Source: Nephrocerus scutellatus
Lineage: Eukaryota; Arthropoda; Insecta; Diptera; Pipunculidae
Direction: 5' to 3'
DNA length: 64,000 bases
Assembly (NCBI GenBank): GCA_947095585.1
Contig: OX352764.1
Coordinates: 5,999,001 to 6,063,000, forward strand
Below the pieces are notes generated by a model. The model was given only the letters and a program-made list of their open reading frames with translations. It was not told the DNA's origin and did not search any database. Positions 1 through 10,600 of the stretch are shown piece by piece. A program made the translations under genes and the position numbers. How positions within the stretch are numbered: position 1 is the stretch's first letter; the number at the start of each line of letters is the position of its first letter.

Positions 1-660
1 TCTATCAAATTTGAGTGCAAAGGAAGGAGAGACGCAAGGATATAAGCGAACCAGAAAATTAATTACAAAATGCAACATACGTACTCGTATGGCCGCATCC
101 GTGTGTTGATTTTTTGAATTAAAAACAACAACAACAACAACAACAAAATGAGAAATTCGAAAACTTTTCAGCGTGCATATCTGCTGTGCCATAAAAATCT
201 AATACGTGCGAACTATCTGTATGTGGGTGTATGCTTGTGCTGCTTAATCTGAAAGGACGTGCATAAGATGCGGTTTCAAATGAGTTGCTCCTTTTGAGAT
301 GTTTCTGCTGCTCTGTTAGTGTATTGCCGGTTGTGCTTCTGCTGCTGTTGTTTTTGTTAATGTTAACGCTTGAATAAACCCGCACCAGAGGCGGATGAGG
401 CATCCACCTTCTTGGCTTTGGCTTTGTCTTTATATGCAGGTGCGGAAGTATTTTTTCTGTGTGCGCACACAAAGCGTAATTTAATTTTTAATTTTGAACG
501 TGAACACAGCGCAGAAGACGATAAGAAGAAGGGATGTGTGTATTACGAGTATACCCCATTGTTGTTCCATATTAGGTACAGCGATTGTGCGATGATGCCT
601 TCCAGTGCTTTTTTAAGTTGAAGTATCCCTTTTCGTTTAATTACTTATTGTTGATTGAAG
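1..660. other. unannotated unique sequence
   Basis: No gene or element is recognised. A (CAA)n run lies at about 124-147, with CTG/TTG-rich sequence at 300-360. Open frames on either strand here are short and low-complexity. Confidence 0.4.
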
Positions 661-679
661 TTGTGTACGCTTCACAAAA

Positions 680-850
680 ATCTAATTCCCAAAGACAATA
701 TCCAAAAATTCAAATTCCAAATTAACAAAATCCCATTTGGCGATTTATTGTCATAAATGCGAATATAATTTTCCAAAAGTACATTTAAATGTACAAATTG
801 TAACTGTAAATTGGGATTTTGATTTTAGGATTTATTTTTTAATTATAATT
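680..850. repeat. AT-rich repeat, left copy
   Basis: The landmarks caaaatcccatttgg, aattttccaaaagtacattt and aaattgggattttgatttta recur in the same order at 2270-2410 (caaaatcccattatc, aattttccaaaacaacattt, aaactgggattttgattttt). The copies flank the SINE/maT nest as direct repeats. Confidence 0.75.
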
Positions 851-852
851 AT

Positions 853-896
853 AGGCATTAAATTACAGGTCCCTTCCATTTGTGTGCAGAAAGATA
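853..896 (+). mobile_element. SINE fragment, left of inserted maT element
   Basis: The sequence ggcattaaattacaggtccc followed by ttccatttgtgtgcagaaag matches the internal part of the SINE seen at 63326-63490 and 25758-26029. It stops exactly where the maT terminal repeat starts and continues on the far side at 2183. Confidence 0.8.
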
Positions 897-2181
897 CAGG
901 GTGACTGACACAAAGTGTTACCAAAACAAAACGCCACAGAATTTTTATTTTTTGATGAATTCTTTTGAATCAAAGTAGAAAATGTTCAAAAATATTAAAG
1001 TTTTCGAATTGCATTAGCAGTTTTCGATTTGGCCACCCTTAGCAGCGATTATGGCCTTCAAGCGGCCGACGAAGCAATTGCATGCAGCACAAAATGGGCT
1101 CTGCGGTATTTTGGCCTATTCCTGGCGAAGCGCTTGCTTGAGATGATCGACACTTGGGTATTTTTTTGTCCCAACCTTTCTCTTCAAAATATCCCAAACC
1201 GAGAAATCTAGCGGATTTGCATCCGGTGAATTTGATGGCCATTGTACAGTGGAAATGAACCGCGGAACGTTGTTTCTCAGCCAATTTTGATTGAGGCGCG
1301 CTTTATGGCTTGACGCCGAGTCCTGTTGAAATGTCCAGGCTCTGCGGCCGAAATGTTTTTGTGCCCAAGGCTTCAACGCTCCCTCTAACACATGATCCCG
1401 ATAAATTTGAGCATTTATCTTGATGCCACGGTCCAAACAAGAACGAGCGGTGAACGGCTTTCGGCCGTTACGGCGGCCCAAACCATCACCATCGGCGACG
1501 CTTGGTTTCGAGTGGCAATCCGTTGGTCCAAAAATTTCAGTAGAACGGCCGGGCAAAGAAATCCGGTCGTTTTGCTTGTTCAAATATTGCCCAATAACGA
1601 ACGGTAACTCATCGAAGAAAACCAAATTAGGCAAATCGCCAGCGTAACAACTCCTTTGCTCTTTCGACTCTAACTTTTTTTTTAAGCAACGCTGAGACCA
1701 TGCGTTTTTTGGGATTTTAAGACCTTTAGTCCAAGATGATCTTTCAATATGTGTTGCATCCGTTCGAGCGAAATGTTCGCCTCACGAGCCATTTTTCTGC
1801 CGCTACGGCGCGGATTCCCAGCCAATTTGGCATTCCGAATGATATCCGGCGATGTTGCAGTGCGTTTCGGTCCACTACCATGACGTTTTGCAATGCTGCT
1901 AGTATCGTATTTATGGTGCGATACACCGAAATTTTATTCACATGCAAATGTTTCAACTGGTTAACAATCTGCGGCTGTGGTTTTCCAGCCAAATATATAA
2001 AGCAATCACACTATTACGCTTGAATTCCATTGCGGATAACTTTTTTCTGAATATTTTCCACTAAAATGCTATTGTAAACAATGGAATGAACTGTCATCAG
2101 TGTTAATTTGAGCGCTCTGTCATCACAGGTTTAACAGCAGTGACAGTCTGAAGTTGGTAACACTTCGTGTCAGTCACCCGG
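897..2181 (-). mobile_element. Tc1/mariner-superfamily element (DD37D, maT-like), copy 1
   Basis: The element has about 27-bp terminal inverted repeats (gggtgactgacacaaagtg left, cacttcgtgtcagtcaccc right) and a TA at its left edge. Read on the minus strand, the transposase starts at ATG 2030, has an N-terminal helix-turn-helix region (GKPQPQIVNQLKHLHVNK), a first-Asp block near FFDELPFVIGQYL, the second Asp in FQQDSASSHKA, and WPSNSPDANPLDFSVWDI. Counting gives 37 residues between the last two catalytic Asp residues (QQD to PLD), the DD37D spacing of maT elements. The frame reaches a stop near 1014. Frameshifts near 1480, 1120 and in the N-terminal half make it inactive. At 1,285 bp it is of usual length. 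Confidence 0.92.
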
Positions 2182-2182
2182 T

Positions 2183-2248
2183 GCATGCATAACCAAAAAG
2201 GGTGCCTTGGAACGCAACGGTCTGTCGCGCCGAATATTATTATTATCA
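2183..2248 (+). mobile_element. SINE 3' tail, right of inserted maT element
   Basis: This is the continuation of the interrupted SINE: ccttggaacgcaacggtctg, tcgcgccgaatattattatt and a short ATT tail. Together with 853-896 it forms a 5'-truncated SINE of about 110 bp split by the DNA transposon. Confidence 0.82.
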
Positions 2249-2261
2249 AAGGGTTTTTCTT

Positions 2262-2560
2262 TTTTTCCCAAATACAAAATCCCAAAATCAAAATTTCAAT
2301 TTAAAAATCTTATTTGGCAAAATCCCATTATCATAATTGCGCACAATTTTCCAAAACAACATTTAAAATTAAAATTTGTAATTCTAAACTGGGATTTTGA
2401 TTTTTGGGCTTAGAATTGGTATTTTTTTTTATATGGGAACATATATATTGGATATATATTATATTTGTATCAATATTGTAAATTGGGATTTCGAGTTTGG
2501 GATATTGGGATTTTGATTTTAGGATTTATTTTTTGTTTGGGATTTTGATTCAGTTTTTGC
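2262..2560. repeat. AT-rich repeat, right copy with partial third unit
   Basis: This is the right-hand copy of the repeat at 680-850. From about 2480 a further partial unit repeats aaattgggatttcgagtttg and gggattttgattttaggatt. Removing the inserted SINE and maT would leave an array with a period near 190 bp. Confidence 0.72.
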
Positions 2561-3828
2561 ATCCCATAAAACAAAATATGGAATTTCGTGACTATCCCTA
2601 TGGATTATTGGTTGTATCGCAGATTTTCATATCATAAATGCATCGAAATTTGCACGAAATTCTAGATGTACATACGGAAAGACAATCAAACACATCCGTG
2701 ACCAGTTAAAATCCTGGCCAAACACAAAATGTTTCCATATAAACCATCCACAATGTAACACATTAGTCAATCAACAAAGAATCTCGAGTACTACTTATGT
2801 ACTTCTTCGTTTTTGAAATGCTACAATCGATGTAATTGGAATCGGCATAAGGCGGCTTATATACCTCAATGCAACCAAACAACCAAGACAAAGTATAATA
2901 TAAGTGGAATACTTCAAGGAGCACCTACTTGCGTATATCTGGTACCTGGTACCACAATATAATGAGTGCATCGACAACATGTGTTTTCCTTGTTCCTTTG
3001 GAAGACGTTGATGGCATTTCATGTGTAGGCCTTCTATAGATGTATGTTGTACCTTTCAACACGGTTTACTTGAAAATAATATTGAGAAGGCCGACAGCGG
3101 CGAGTGCAACTCATAAGGACACGCCGCCACGCTCCAACAACAACAACAACAACCATTTCGCATACCTACACGCAAAGCTCGGTGCGATTACATTTATTAT
3201 AACGAATTGTGATTTATTGCAGCGAGTGCCAAGCCCTTGTTTCTGGCGAGCGGTCGATGATGTTTATTGCATCAGAGACAAACGGCACTCGTCTTGTGTA
3301 TGTACAGAAAGTCCAAAACCATGCGGAAAGTAAGGAGGCGAACAGCAAACGTGGAACGAAATGCGCTCCGCATGAGAGTGGCAGATACTGCACGAAACCA
3401 CATAGGTGAGTCCTCATAATATTCCAATATCGTCATTATTTTGGCACCCATACATGTGAGCGGTGTTTTTGGAGTTTCAATGTCCGATTGTCAGTCAAAA
3501 ACTGTTTTTAGAGACGCAAAGATATTGTTTGTTGTTATGAGGTCGCTTAAAAAGGAGTTGTTGTTTATTACAAGTTGGAAACTAAACCTACATAAATGTA
3601 TTGTTCATAAGCCATTTTGTTACAAAAAAAAACAAATTTTAAGAAATAATGCATTGGCTAATGTGACTTAAACGCGTTAGCCGAAAACATTCGTAGTAAC
3701 TGAGAAATAGAGTCACTTATTTGTAACGAAGTTAATCTTTTCCTAGTAGATTAACACCGGTCACATACCATACCGCTATATTGAAATATCTTATTTAGAA
3801 CTGCAGTACATTAACACAATCGCTTAAA
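2561..3828. other. intergenic sequence
   Basis: Apart from the candidate exon at 3223-3405 and a short (CAA)n run near 3138-3153, nothing is recognised. The right part (3670-3828) leads into the truncated 5' edge of a LINE. Confidence 0.4.
3223..3405 (+). CDS. candidate internal exon of an unknown gene
   Basis: A 183-bp stretch is bounded by a good acceptor (gatttattgcag) and a near-perfect donor (CATAG followed by gtgagtcc). It is open throughout, with one base before the first whole codon and two after the last. The predicted peptide starts ECQALVSGERSMMFIASETN and ends YCTKPHR. I recognise no domain. The base composition is less AT-biased than its surroundings. No adjoining exon was found, so it may be chance or belong to a gene extending out of the window. 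It is placed downstream of dac on the opposite strand. Confidence 0.3.
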
Positions 3829-5660
3829 ATGTCTAAACGGAGACAAAACGTACGTGACAGTACCTGGAACAGCATTGAGGTCGCATGCAAAAACGCTGCA
3901 GAAGAAACACTTGGCTACGTGCAACACCAACGAAATCTTTGGATACGGGATGGAACGTGGAGGTGCATCGAGGTTAGAAGAGCAATCAATGCCCAGACGG
4001 TCCAGTCGCGCCCGCAGCAAGAAACCCAACAGCTAACAAGGGTATATAACGACGCAGAACGATAGGTGAGAAGGATGGTGCGCAATGATCGTGAGCCCTT
4101 TAGAAACAACATCGCTATTGAAGCTCAGAACGCGACTCAGCGCGGTGACATGCATGAAGTATATATGGCGATCCACAAGCTCAGCGGAGAAGGCATCAAA
4201 CAATCGCCCCCGCTCAAGGATCGTGACGGAAATGTACTTGTCACCGAACAACAACAGCTAGAGCGGTGGAGACAATTTTTCAACGACTCGACCGATGTTT
4301 TCACAGACAACAATGACCCACTGGCTCGTCAAGAACGCCGCAACCCGAGACGCAACATATCTACGGAAATCGAAACTGCAATAAGGAAGCTAAAAAATCA
4401 CAAAGCTCCAGGACCGGATAACCTGGCTGCGGAACTTCTGATGTGCAACTCGGTCGCCCTTGCGTGTGCACTCACCCCAATCATCCGTGAAGCGTGGAGT
4501 ACTTGTAGAATTCCCGACAGTTGGGAGAGAAGGAGTCATCATAACGATCCCAAAGAAAGGCGACCTTAGCGATTGCAAGAATTGGCGAGGGATAACCCTT
4601 CTCAACTCTATCGAGAAGGTGCTGGCTTTGCTAATACTCGATCGAATCTCACCAACTGCAAGCAACCTAATGCGAAGAGAGCAAGCTGTATTCAGGCCAA
4701 ATCGATCGTGCGTAGATCACATCAACACACTCAGAATCATCATTGAGCAGTCTTTGGAATGGAGGTCACCTTTATTCCTTCTCTTTGTCGACTTCGACAC
4801 AATCTCAAGAGATGCCATTTGGAATGCGTTGCAAAATTCAGGTGTACCGGAAACAATTGTGGGCGCTCATTCGTGAGCTCTACAGAGACGCCTCCTGCAG
4901 TGTACGTTTCAAGGGCAAGCATAGTGTCAAATTCAACATCACCAAAGGCGTACGCCAAGGTTGTGTTCTTTCACCTTTGTTTTGTTTTTTTGTTTTTTTT
5001 TTTGTTCTTGATAGTGTCATGGTGCAAACAAACAACGAAGCACCGAACGAAATACGATGGCGCCCATCTCAAAAGCTCCACGATCTCGATTACGCTGACG
5101 ACATCTGCTTGATGACACACACACTTCCTGACATGGTCTGGAAATTGGAGACACTGATCGCCAATGCAAGGAAAGTCGGGTATGAGCAAAACAAAAATGA
5201 TGCGCATCGAAACCAGAAACCTAGCTCCGCTAACAATTGCAATTGACGAACGCGCTGTCACCATCGATGAAGTTGAAGAGTTCTGCTACCTCGGCAGCGT
5301 GATAAAGAAGGATGGCGGCTCGGAGGCGGACATCTCGTCCCGAATCAACAAAGCACGCTATGCGTATCACAAGCTGAACAATATATGGCGTTCACGCAAC
5401 ATCTCGAGACGCACTAAGCTTAGCATTTTCAATGCAAGCGTGAATTCGGTTCTTCTCTACGGATGTGAGACCTGGAAGGTAACCGACTCAGTATTTACGA
5501 GGTTACAGGTCTTCATTAACAAATGTCTCAGAAGGGTGTGCTGCATTTTCTGGCCAAACATGATCTCAAACGCTAACTACCTGGAGAAGGCTCAAAGATT
5601 CGTCATGCCCATTTCAAAGATAAAGTTAATGTTTGGCTCATTAGAAGGCAAGCTATAAGG
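3829..5660 (+). pseudogene. RTE-like LINE remnant: reverse transcriptase
   Basis: This is a decayed non-LTR retrotransposon ORF with its endonuclease missing. In order: a linker helix region (NAAEETLGYVQHQRNLWI; RRMVRNDREPFRNNI), the RT finger motifs NHKAPGPDNLAAELL and ITIPKKGDLSDCKNWRGITL, EQAVFRPNRSCVDHINTLRI, LFVDFDTISRDAIW, TKGVRQGCVLSP, the catalytic LDYADDICLM, and the thumb/C-terminal part FCYLGSVIKKDGGSEADI, VLLYGCETW, INKCLRRV and WPNMISN. The order and wording fit the RTE/SR2-type group. At least five frameshifts and a T-rich insertion near 4980-5005 break it. The 3' end after about 5590 is missing. Confidence 0.88.
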
Positions 5661-5679
5661 CGGCATTATTTTTATATGT

Positions 5680-5945
5680 AGTTGACGAGATTCAGGGAAA
5701 ATTCACCGAACATTTCTAGCTCTACTCGATTTCCCAAAAAGAGTCTGTATAGTTAATCATGTAATCTTGGGCAAAAAATGAAACTGGACTTCATAAAACC
5801 TGGAAGACAAGCAACAATTGGTAATAGCTGGAGAGAGACCAATAAACAATAGTAATAGCGTACCGCAGGCGTTTAATCTTGGGCATCTACTCTTCTCCTT
5901 GTATATATTTTTAGATCTTCCAAGAGTGATAAATCTCTTTTTTAA
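5680..5945 (+). pseudogene. Jockey/CR1-type LINE fragment
   Basis: Translated pieces LLDFSK, VNHVILGKKLKLDFI and VPQAFNLGHLLFSLYI follow the RT order LLDFSKAFDTVNH ... VPQGSxLGPLLFSLYIND seen in Jockey/CR1-group elements, with frameshifts between them. It adjoins the RTE-like remnant but is a different family. Confidence 0.5.
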
Positions 5946-6516
5946 GATTTTCCTTAAAATGCGATGAATGAAACAATTAACCTAATAAATAAACACCTCT
6001 AAGAGAAACATAAATGATCCATGAAGTATTATCTTAGTATAAACGGAAAACTGTTCCAAGCACTTGTGATACATGGCAAAGCTGTTAATGTTGCACAAAT
6101 ACAGTAGGTTGATTCTAGCTGTCCACCTGCCCACCGGATCCTACATAGCTAAGTTCTCTTCCAAAATGCCAAGATCACGGTAAAGATCGTAGATCTCCGT
6201 CTCCAAAATCTTAGTTACTCACTGATTCTCCGCAATGCTTTCTTCTCAAACATAGCTAAGTGGTCAAAGTGCTTTTAGCTAAGCACCTAAGACTAATTGT
6301 CTTAGTATCTCTAACGAAGTTAATATATAATAAATTAACTACGTCCAAAACCGTATGCAACACTAGCTAAACAATAAAATCCAGTTATGAAAATACAAAA
6401 CCCATATACACAATTTGCGATGTTCAACCCATGTTGTCGTACATACAAGTAATATGGTTTGAAGCACTACTGACAAATTGTCAAAGGGAATAATAGAACC
6501 ATTTTCCCTCATCCAA
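5946..6516. other. AT-rich intergenic sequence
   Basis: No gene, RNA or recognised element is seen. A short frame on the minus strand near 6363-6602 overlaps the SINE and is not coding. Confidence 0.4.
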
Positions 6517-6806
6517 TAATAATATTCGGTGCGACAGACCATTGCGGTCCGAGGCCTAGCTTCTCGCAACCATTCGTGTTGAGCATGTACATTTTTGCAC
6601 ACAAATGGAAGGGACCTACAATTTAAGGCCGGATCCGAACGGCGAATTGAGAAACTTTCCGTGACAAGTTATTACTCTCGGAACGTTTGTCACCCATTCG
6701 CGAGAGGTGGGACACCGTGAAAAATACTTTTGGTGTTACTGGGATTCGAACCCCATGAACCCCCTGCTCAGTATAACCATGCTCATTTCCACTGAGCCAC
6801 GGCGCC
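6517..6806 (-). mobile_element. tRNA-derived SINE, full length
   Basis: This is the best copy of the family for reading the head. On the minus strand it starts ggcgccgtggctcagtgga (A box), has a perfect B box in tggggttcgaatcccagtaa, then cggtgtcccacctctcgcg, ttgagaaactttccgtgac (plus strand), the body tgtaggtcccttccatttgt, and the tail ggaccgcaatggtctgtcgc with an ATT repeat at the left end. It is about 290 bp. No convincing target duplication was found. Confidence 0.92.
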
Positions 6807-8160
6807 ACACGAATATCGACGCCAAATAAAGTACTAGAACACCTATGAGCTAATACACATGGTAATACATGGGCATTATTATTACTTTAGTTTCGTCATT
6901 AATAATATAATTTCCAGATTGTTAAAGCAAATAAGAGACAATATAGGACAGGAAAATCAAAGAGAGAGAGAGAAGAGTAAGACAGAAACGTCTTTAAGGT
7001 AAGCTAACGCCGCCGATCATTACAAAAAAAAATATTTTTTGCAAATTGTAAAAATTGTTCTTATGCTTTGTCCACGTCCTACTTTTTAGGTGCACTGAAC
7101 CGAGCAAACTACCATGCTTTTAGTTCATTTTACAGGAAATTTGTTTTTTGGTAGTCTGACAAATACTTCTGTTTTGCCCACGTTGTATTTGCTAGCCACC
7201 CTGAGCTGACCTTGTTCTACACAAACACCTCTGATACTCCACCTTTCGTAGTCAAGAAACGCCACGGTTTTGATCTCGTTTTATTTGTTGACTATACTGA
7301 AAATTGATTGATGCACCGATGCCCTGTTCCACCAAACTACCCCCTGCCAACTGATCACGAAGACCCAATCCAAGACCCACCTGACCTCTGTTCCTCAAAT
7401 GTCCGGTCTTCGAATTAATCTCATACAAACAATACCTAGCCCCCCACCACCGATTAACACCATTTCCAAAACAAAAAAAACATCCACCGCAACCGTCCCC
7501 ACCACAACCCAATATTTCAGCTATATAGAATGAGTCTTCGAGTTAATCGCGAACAGACATGCAGACAAAGTTTCATATTTATATATTAAAGTTTGAAAGA
7601 TTGACTTTATCTTAGCGACCCCGTTCAACCGAGGCCTCTTAAGTACTCGGTGGCACAGGTTCTTTCCGAACAACTTAGGATTTAGCCATTAGTAGCTGGC
7701 CAAGTACTTTTGTTTTGACCACGTCGTATTTCGACCACTAGTCGAGGTAAAAGAGGATGCAGTCCAGTCCATCATCTTGTCGGAAACCAGAATAGATGTT
7801 AAATGTGCTTGACAGGGATCCGTATATCTTTACTTGGTTTATAAGAACGGCCATGGTAAACCAACATAGTTGTGCTAGTTTATTTGCGAAAATGAATTAT
7901 CTAATGGCCATAGCCACCGAAGGGTACTGAGTCTTGGAACTCTTGACATTTTTCCATCGCCTGTCAAAAGTTAAAAAATATGATCAGTTGTTGATTTGCA
8001 TGGAATGAAGCCAAACTGGTATGGACCAATAATTATTTAAGCCTATCCTGTCTTAAATGATAAAGGAGAAATTCTTATATGCGGTACTTAAATAATATTC
8101 CGATTATTGCTGCACGTTGTGATATCTCCTTTCATAAGTATATGTGTTACTGGATGACTC
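6807..8160. other. intergenic sequence with a short repeated block
   Basis: There is no gene. A block of about 56 bp recurs: around 7148 (gtagtctgacaaatacttct, gttttgcccacgttgtattt) and around 7690 (gtagctggccaagtactttt, gttttgaccacgtcgtattt). A C-rich segment lies at 7435-7510. The rest is not recognised. Confidence 0.4.
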
Positions 8161-8400
8161 TTCTTCAGTCTTAAACCGTCGTTTTTTCCTTCCATACCTT
8201 ATGCATGGCTTGGAGTAGTGCAGGCCCTCCGGATTCAATGAAATCCGCTAGGATGTCATCGGATCTCAAGGCGCTATTGCTTCGAGACGAGTTATAGCTC
8301 TTCTCGCTTGATGGCGGAGGCATAAAGTGGTCATAAGTCATTGGTGGAATCTCCAATTCCACAGGAATTTCCATCGTTCATATCATATTGTTGGTATAAC
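8161..8400 (-). pseudogene. possible LINE linker fragment
   Basis: A 67-codon minus-strand frame includes LRSDDILADFIESGGPALLQ and AMHKVWKEK, resembling the segment before RT in RTE/SR2-type LINEs (form DGIPAELLKxGGxxLLxxMHKLxxxIWxxE). No neighbouring RT motifs are readable, so this is tentative. Confidence 0.4.
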
Positions 8401-9524
8401 TGTCCAATTTGATGAGGTTCTCCCACTCTTTCTGTGCTCTTCGAGTCGTTCCTCCGGATTGAAGGTTTGATTTTCCGACGAGACTATGCATGATTATTAT
8501 TAGGATTATGTTAGGTAATCCAGCAGAGTAGGGCGAATAACACAGAATGCTTCAGAAATGCATGTGGCCGCAACTATCTCTGGCTGGTGGAAGTGCGATC
8601 AAAGATCCACCAAGTGGTGTGCGCTGGTAATTTTCCTCCACTACAGAAAAAGCGAAATGATCGGACCTAGTCCCTTTAAATTAAGGTTGGCGCACGGCCA
8701 ATAACCTCACCCGTAAAAAAAACCATATTACGGAACACCAAATCAGCCTAGGATACACTGATGAACGACGATGAACAGGGCAACAAAAACGGCTTAACAA
8801 TTTGATAATTTTCCGGCGAGCGTCACTCGAGCAAAGACGTTACAGTATTTATAGATGTGTGCATACGTAGTATAGGACCGACATAAGACCATTGAGATGA
8901 GGGTCTATTACTAATTTCCTACTGCGAAACCCTGGCCGCCCTGTTTTACGAAGGGAAGGCAGTGTTAAGACTCACTCTTGATGTAATCCGATTGATATCT
9001 TAAAAATCAATTGCTTAGGTATAGTAATTCGTATTCGAGAGTATAATCTGCATCTAAATTTTAAAATATACTTCAGATTATGATAACCTCGCTTCAGTTT
9101 CGTCTGAAATTTACTTTGATTCTTAGAATTAATGGCTTTCTTCGCTCTAACTGGACGCGATTCTCATCATTTGCGACAATTATGAAAATTCTGGATTAAT
9201 AAATCACGATCTCAATTAGCTGTGCAACAATTCCATACTGACGGATCGAACGAAAGGATCTTAAGCAAAACCACGGCGTTTAACATTAATTGAAGTTCGC
9301 CATTGGTGCTGACTTCAGACATCAGGTTATGATGCTTCGCAACAGCAACAGTAGACGCTGATTCACGCTGATCATTTTTAATTCCAATTTGAAGCCAAGT
9401 GATCCGATCAAGTTGAGCCGTCTGTGTTTGATGTGATCCGTTGCGAAGTGCGGTGCCTTATCGCTGATCGCTGCACACAAATCGATCAAATATCGGTGGA
9501 CAAGAGGAAAGCGGAAATTAATGA

Positions 9525-9560
<36 letters not shown>

Positions 9561-10600
9561 TACATTCTTGCGGAACCAACAAAAATTGCCAAAAAATGAA
9601 ATGTGGCGCTGGGCGTGCAAATATCATTATTGTTATTACGATTATTGGGCCACAACAACCGCAAAACATTCAGAAAACCAAGCACGTCCGAAATTCTTTA
9701 ATCAAAAGTTCGCCCCGCAAAACGTTTTCTTGGCATAAATACGTCTGCGCATGCGCCTGTGCGAATTAAGTTAAGTTGCACCGACGAGGATTGATAATTT
9801 CCAGTTGGACCGTGCGTTCCAACAAAAAGACCTCAATTATCGATTTAACTTTATTATTGGTTTTGATTTTTTGGGATTTTGGGAATTTATTTATTTTTTT
9901 CTTTCCTTTGCGGGATGTGCAGGCGCACGTTTTCGGATCTCGTGTGAGTGGATTTGTCTCGCAAGCCAAACACAATTCTGCTTTGACACCATCAAGCGAC
10001 GTTAAATTGGACAACGCTGCCAGATCGCTGACTCTATGAGACAGTCACACAAATAACCATGAGCCATGCGAGGTGGTTTAGTGCGGATCTGTGGTGATGG
10101 TGAAGGCAGCGGCGAACGACGGCGGATTATGGGAATCGAATCGAAATTGCCGATAATTTGGCAAAGTAAACGTTTAGCTGATTACGGGTTTTGGTCGCAG
10201 CGCCATCAGGCTAAAAACTCTATCGTTAGACAAAATATATAATGATGGGGGGGGCGCTTATAGCACAGAGATAACTGTTGTTTTATTGGGGCATTTAATT
10301 AAGGAGATGTGGAGCAAAGCCGAGATGTGACTTTGAAGAAATGTTAAACGTCGTTGATACCAGTTTTTATCCAATTGGCATTCCAATTTAGGCGGATTTT
10401 AGGACTATCGAGTCTATTTAGTCTGTCTGTGTGCAGGTTCATTCTTTCCTTTTTTGTCATATGATAACCTTTGAGAGGAAAACCAATGATTCTACTTAAA
10501 AATTTAATTTTGAACTAAAATCGGTAATGTTAGTTGGTAATTTCTAAATAAATTTTGGTATAGGTACCAACATAAGGGTACCTAGACAAGTATGGTGGTC
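8401..10600. other. intergenic sequence with (CA)n microsatellite
   Basis: A (CA)n run lies at about 9525-9557. Short frames crossing it on both strands are low-complexity and not called. A G7 run occurs near 10248. No gene or transposon protein is recognised. Confidence 0.45.

Noticed and set aside
119..621. 117-codon minus-strand and 83-codon plus-strand frames at the left edge
   Set aside because: They end in homopolymeric Cys/Phe or low-complexity sequence from CAA repeats and show no domain.
6517..6806. Possible functional tRNA gene (perfect B box, A box)
   Set aside because: The tRNA-like head cannot fold as a full tRNA with acceptor stem, and is joined to a SINE body and tail found in several other copies.
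7252..7512. 86-codon Gly-rich minus-strand frame
   Set aside because: It reflects a C-rich stretch on the plus strand, with no supporting similarity or splice sites.
9424..9769. Frames of 82-115 codons crossing 9.5 kb
   Set aside because: They are produced by a (CA)n microsatellite that reads open in several frames on both strands.
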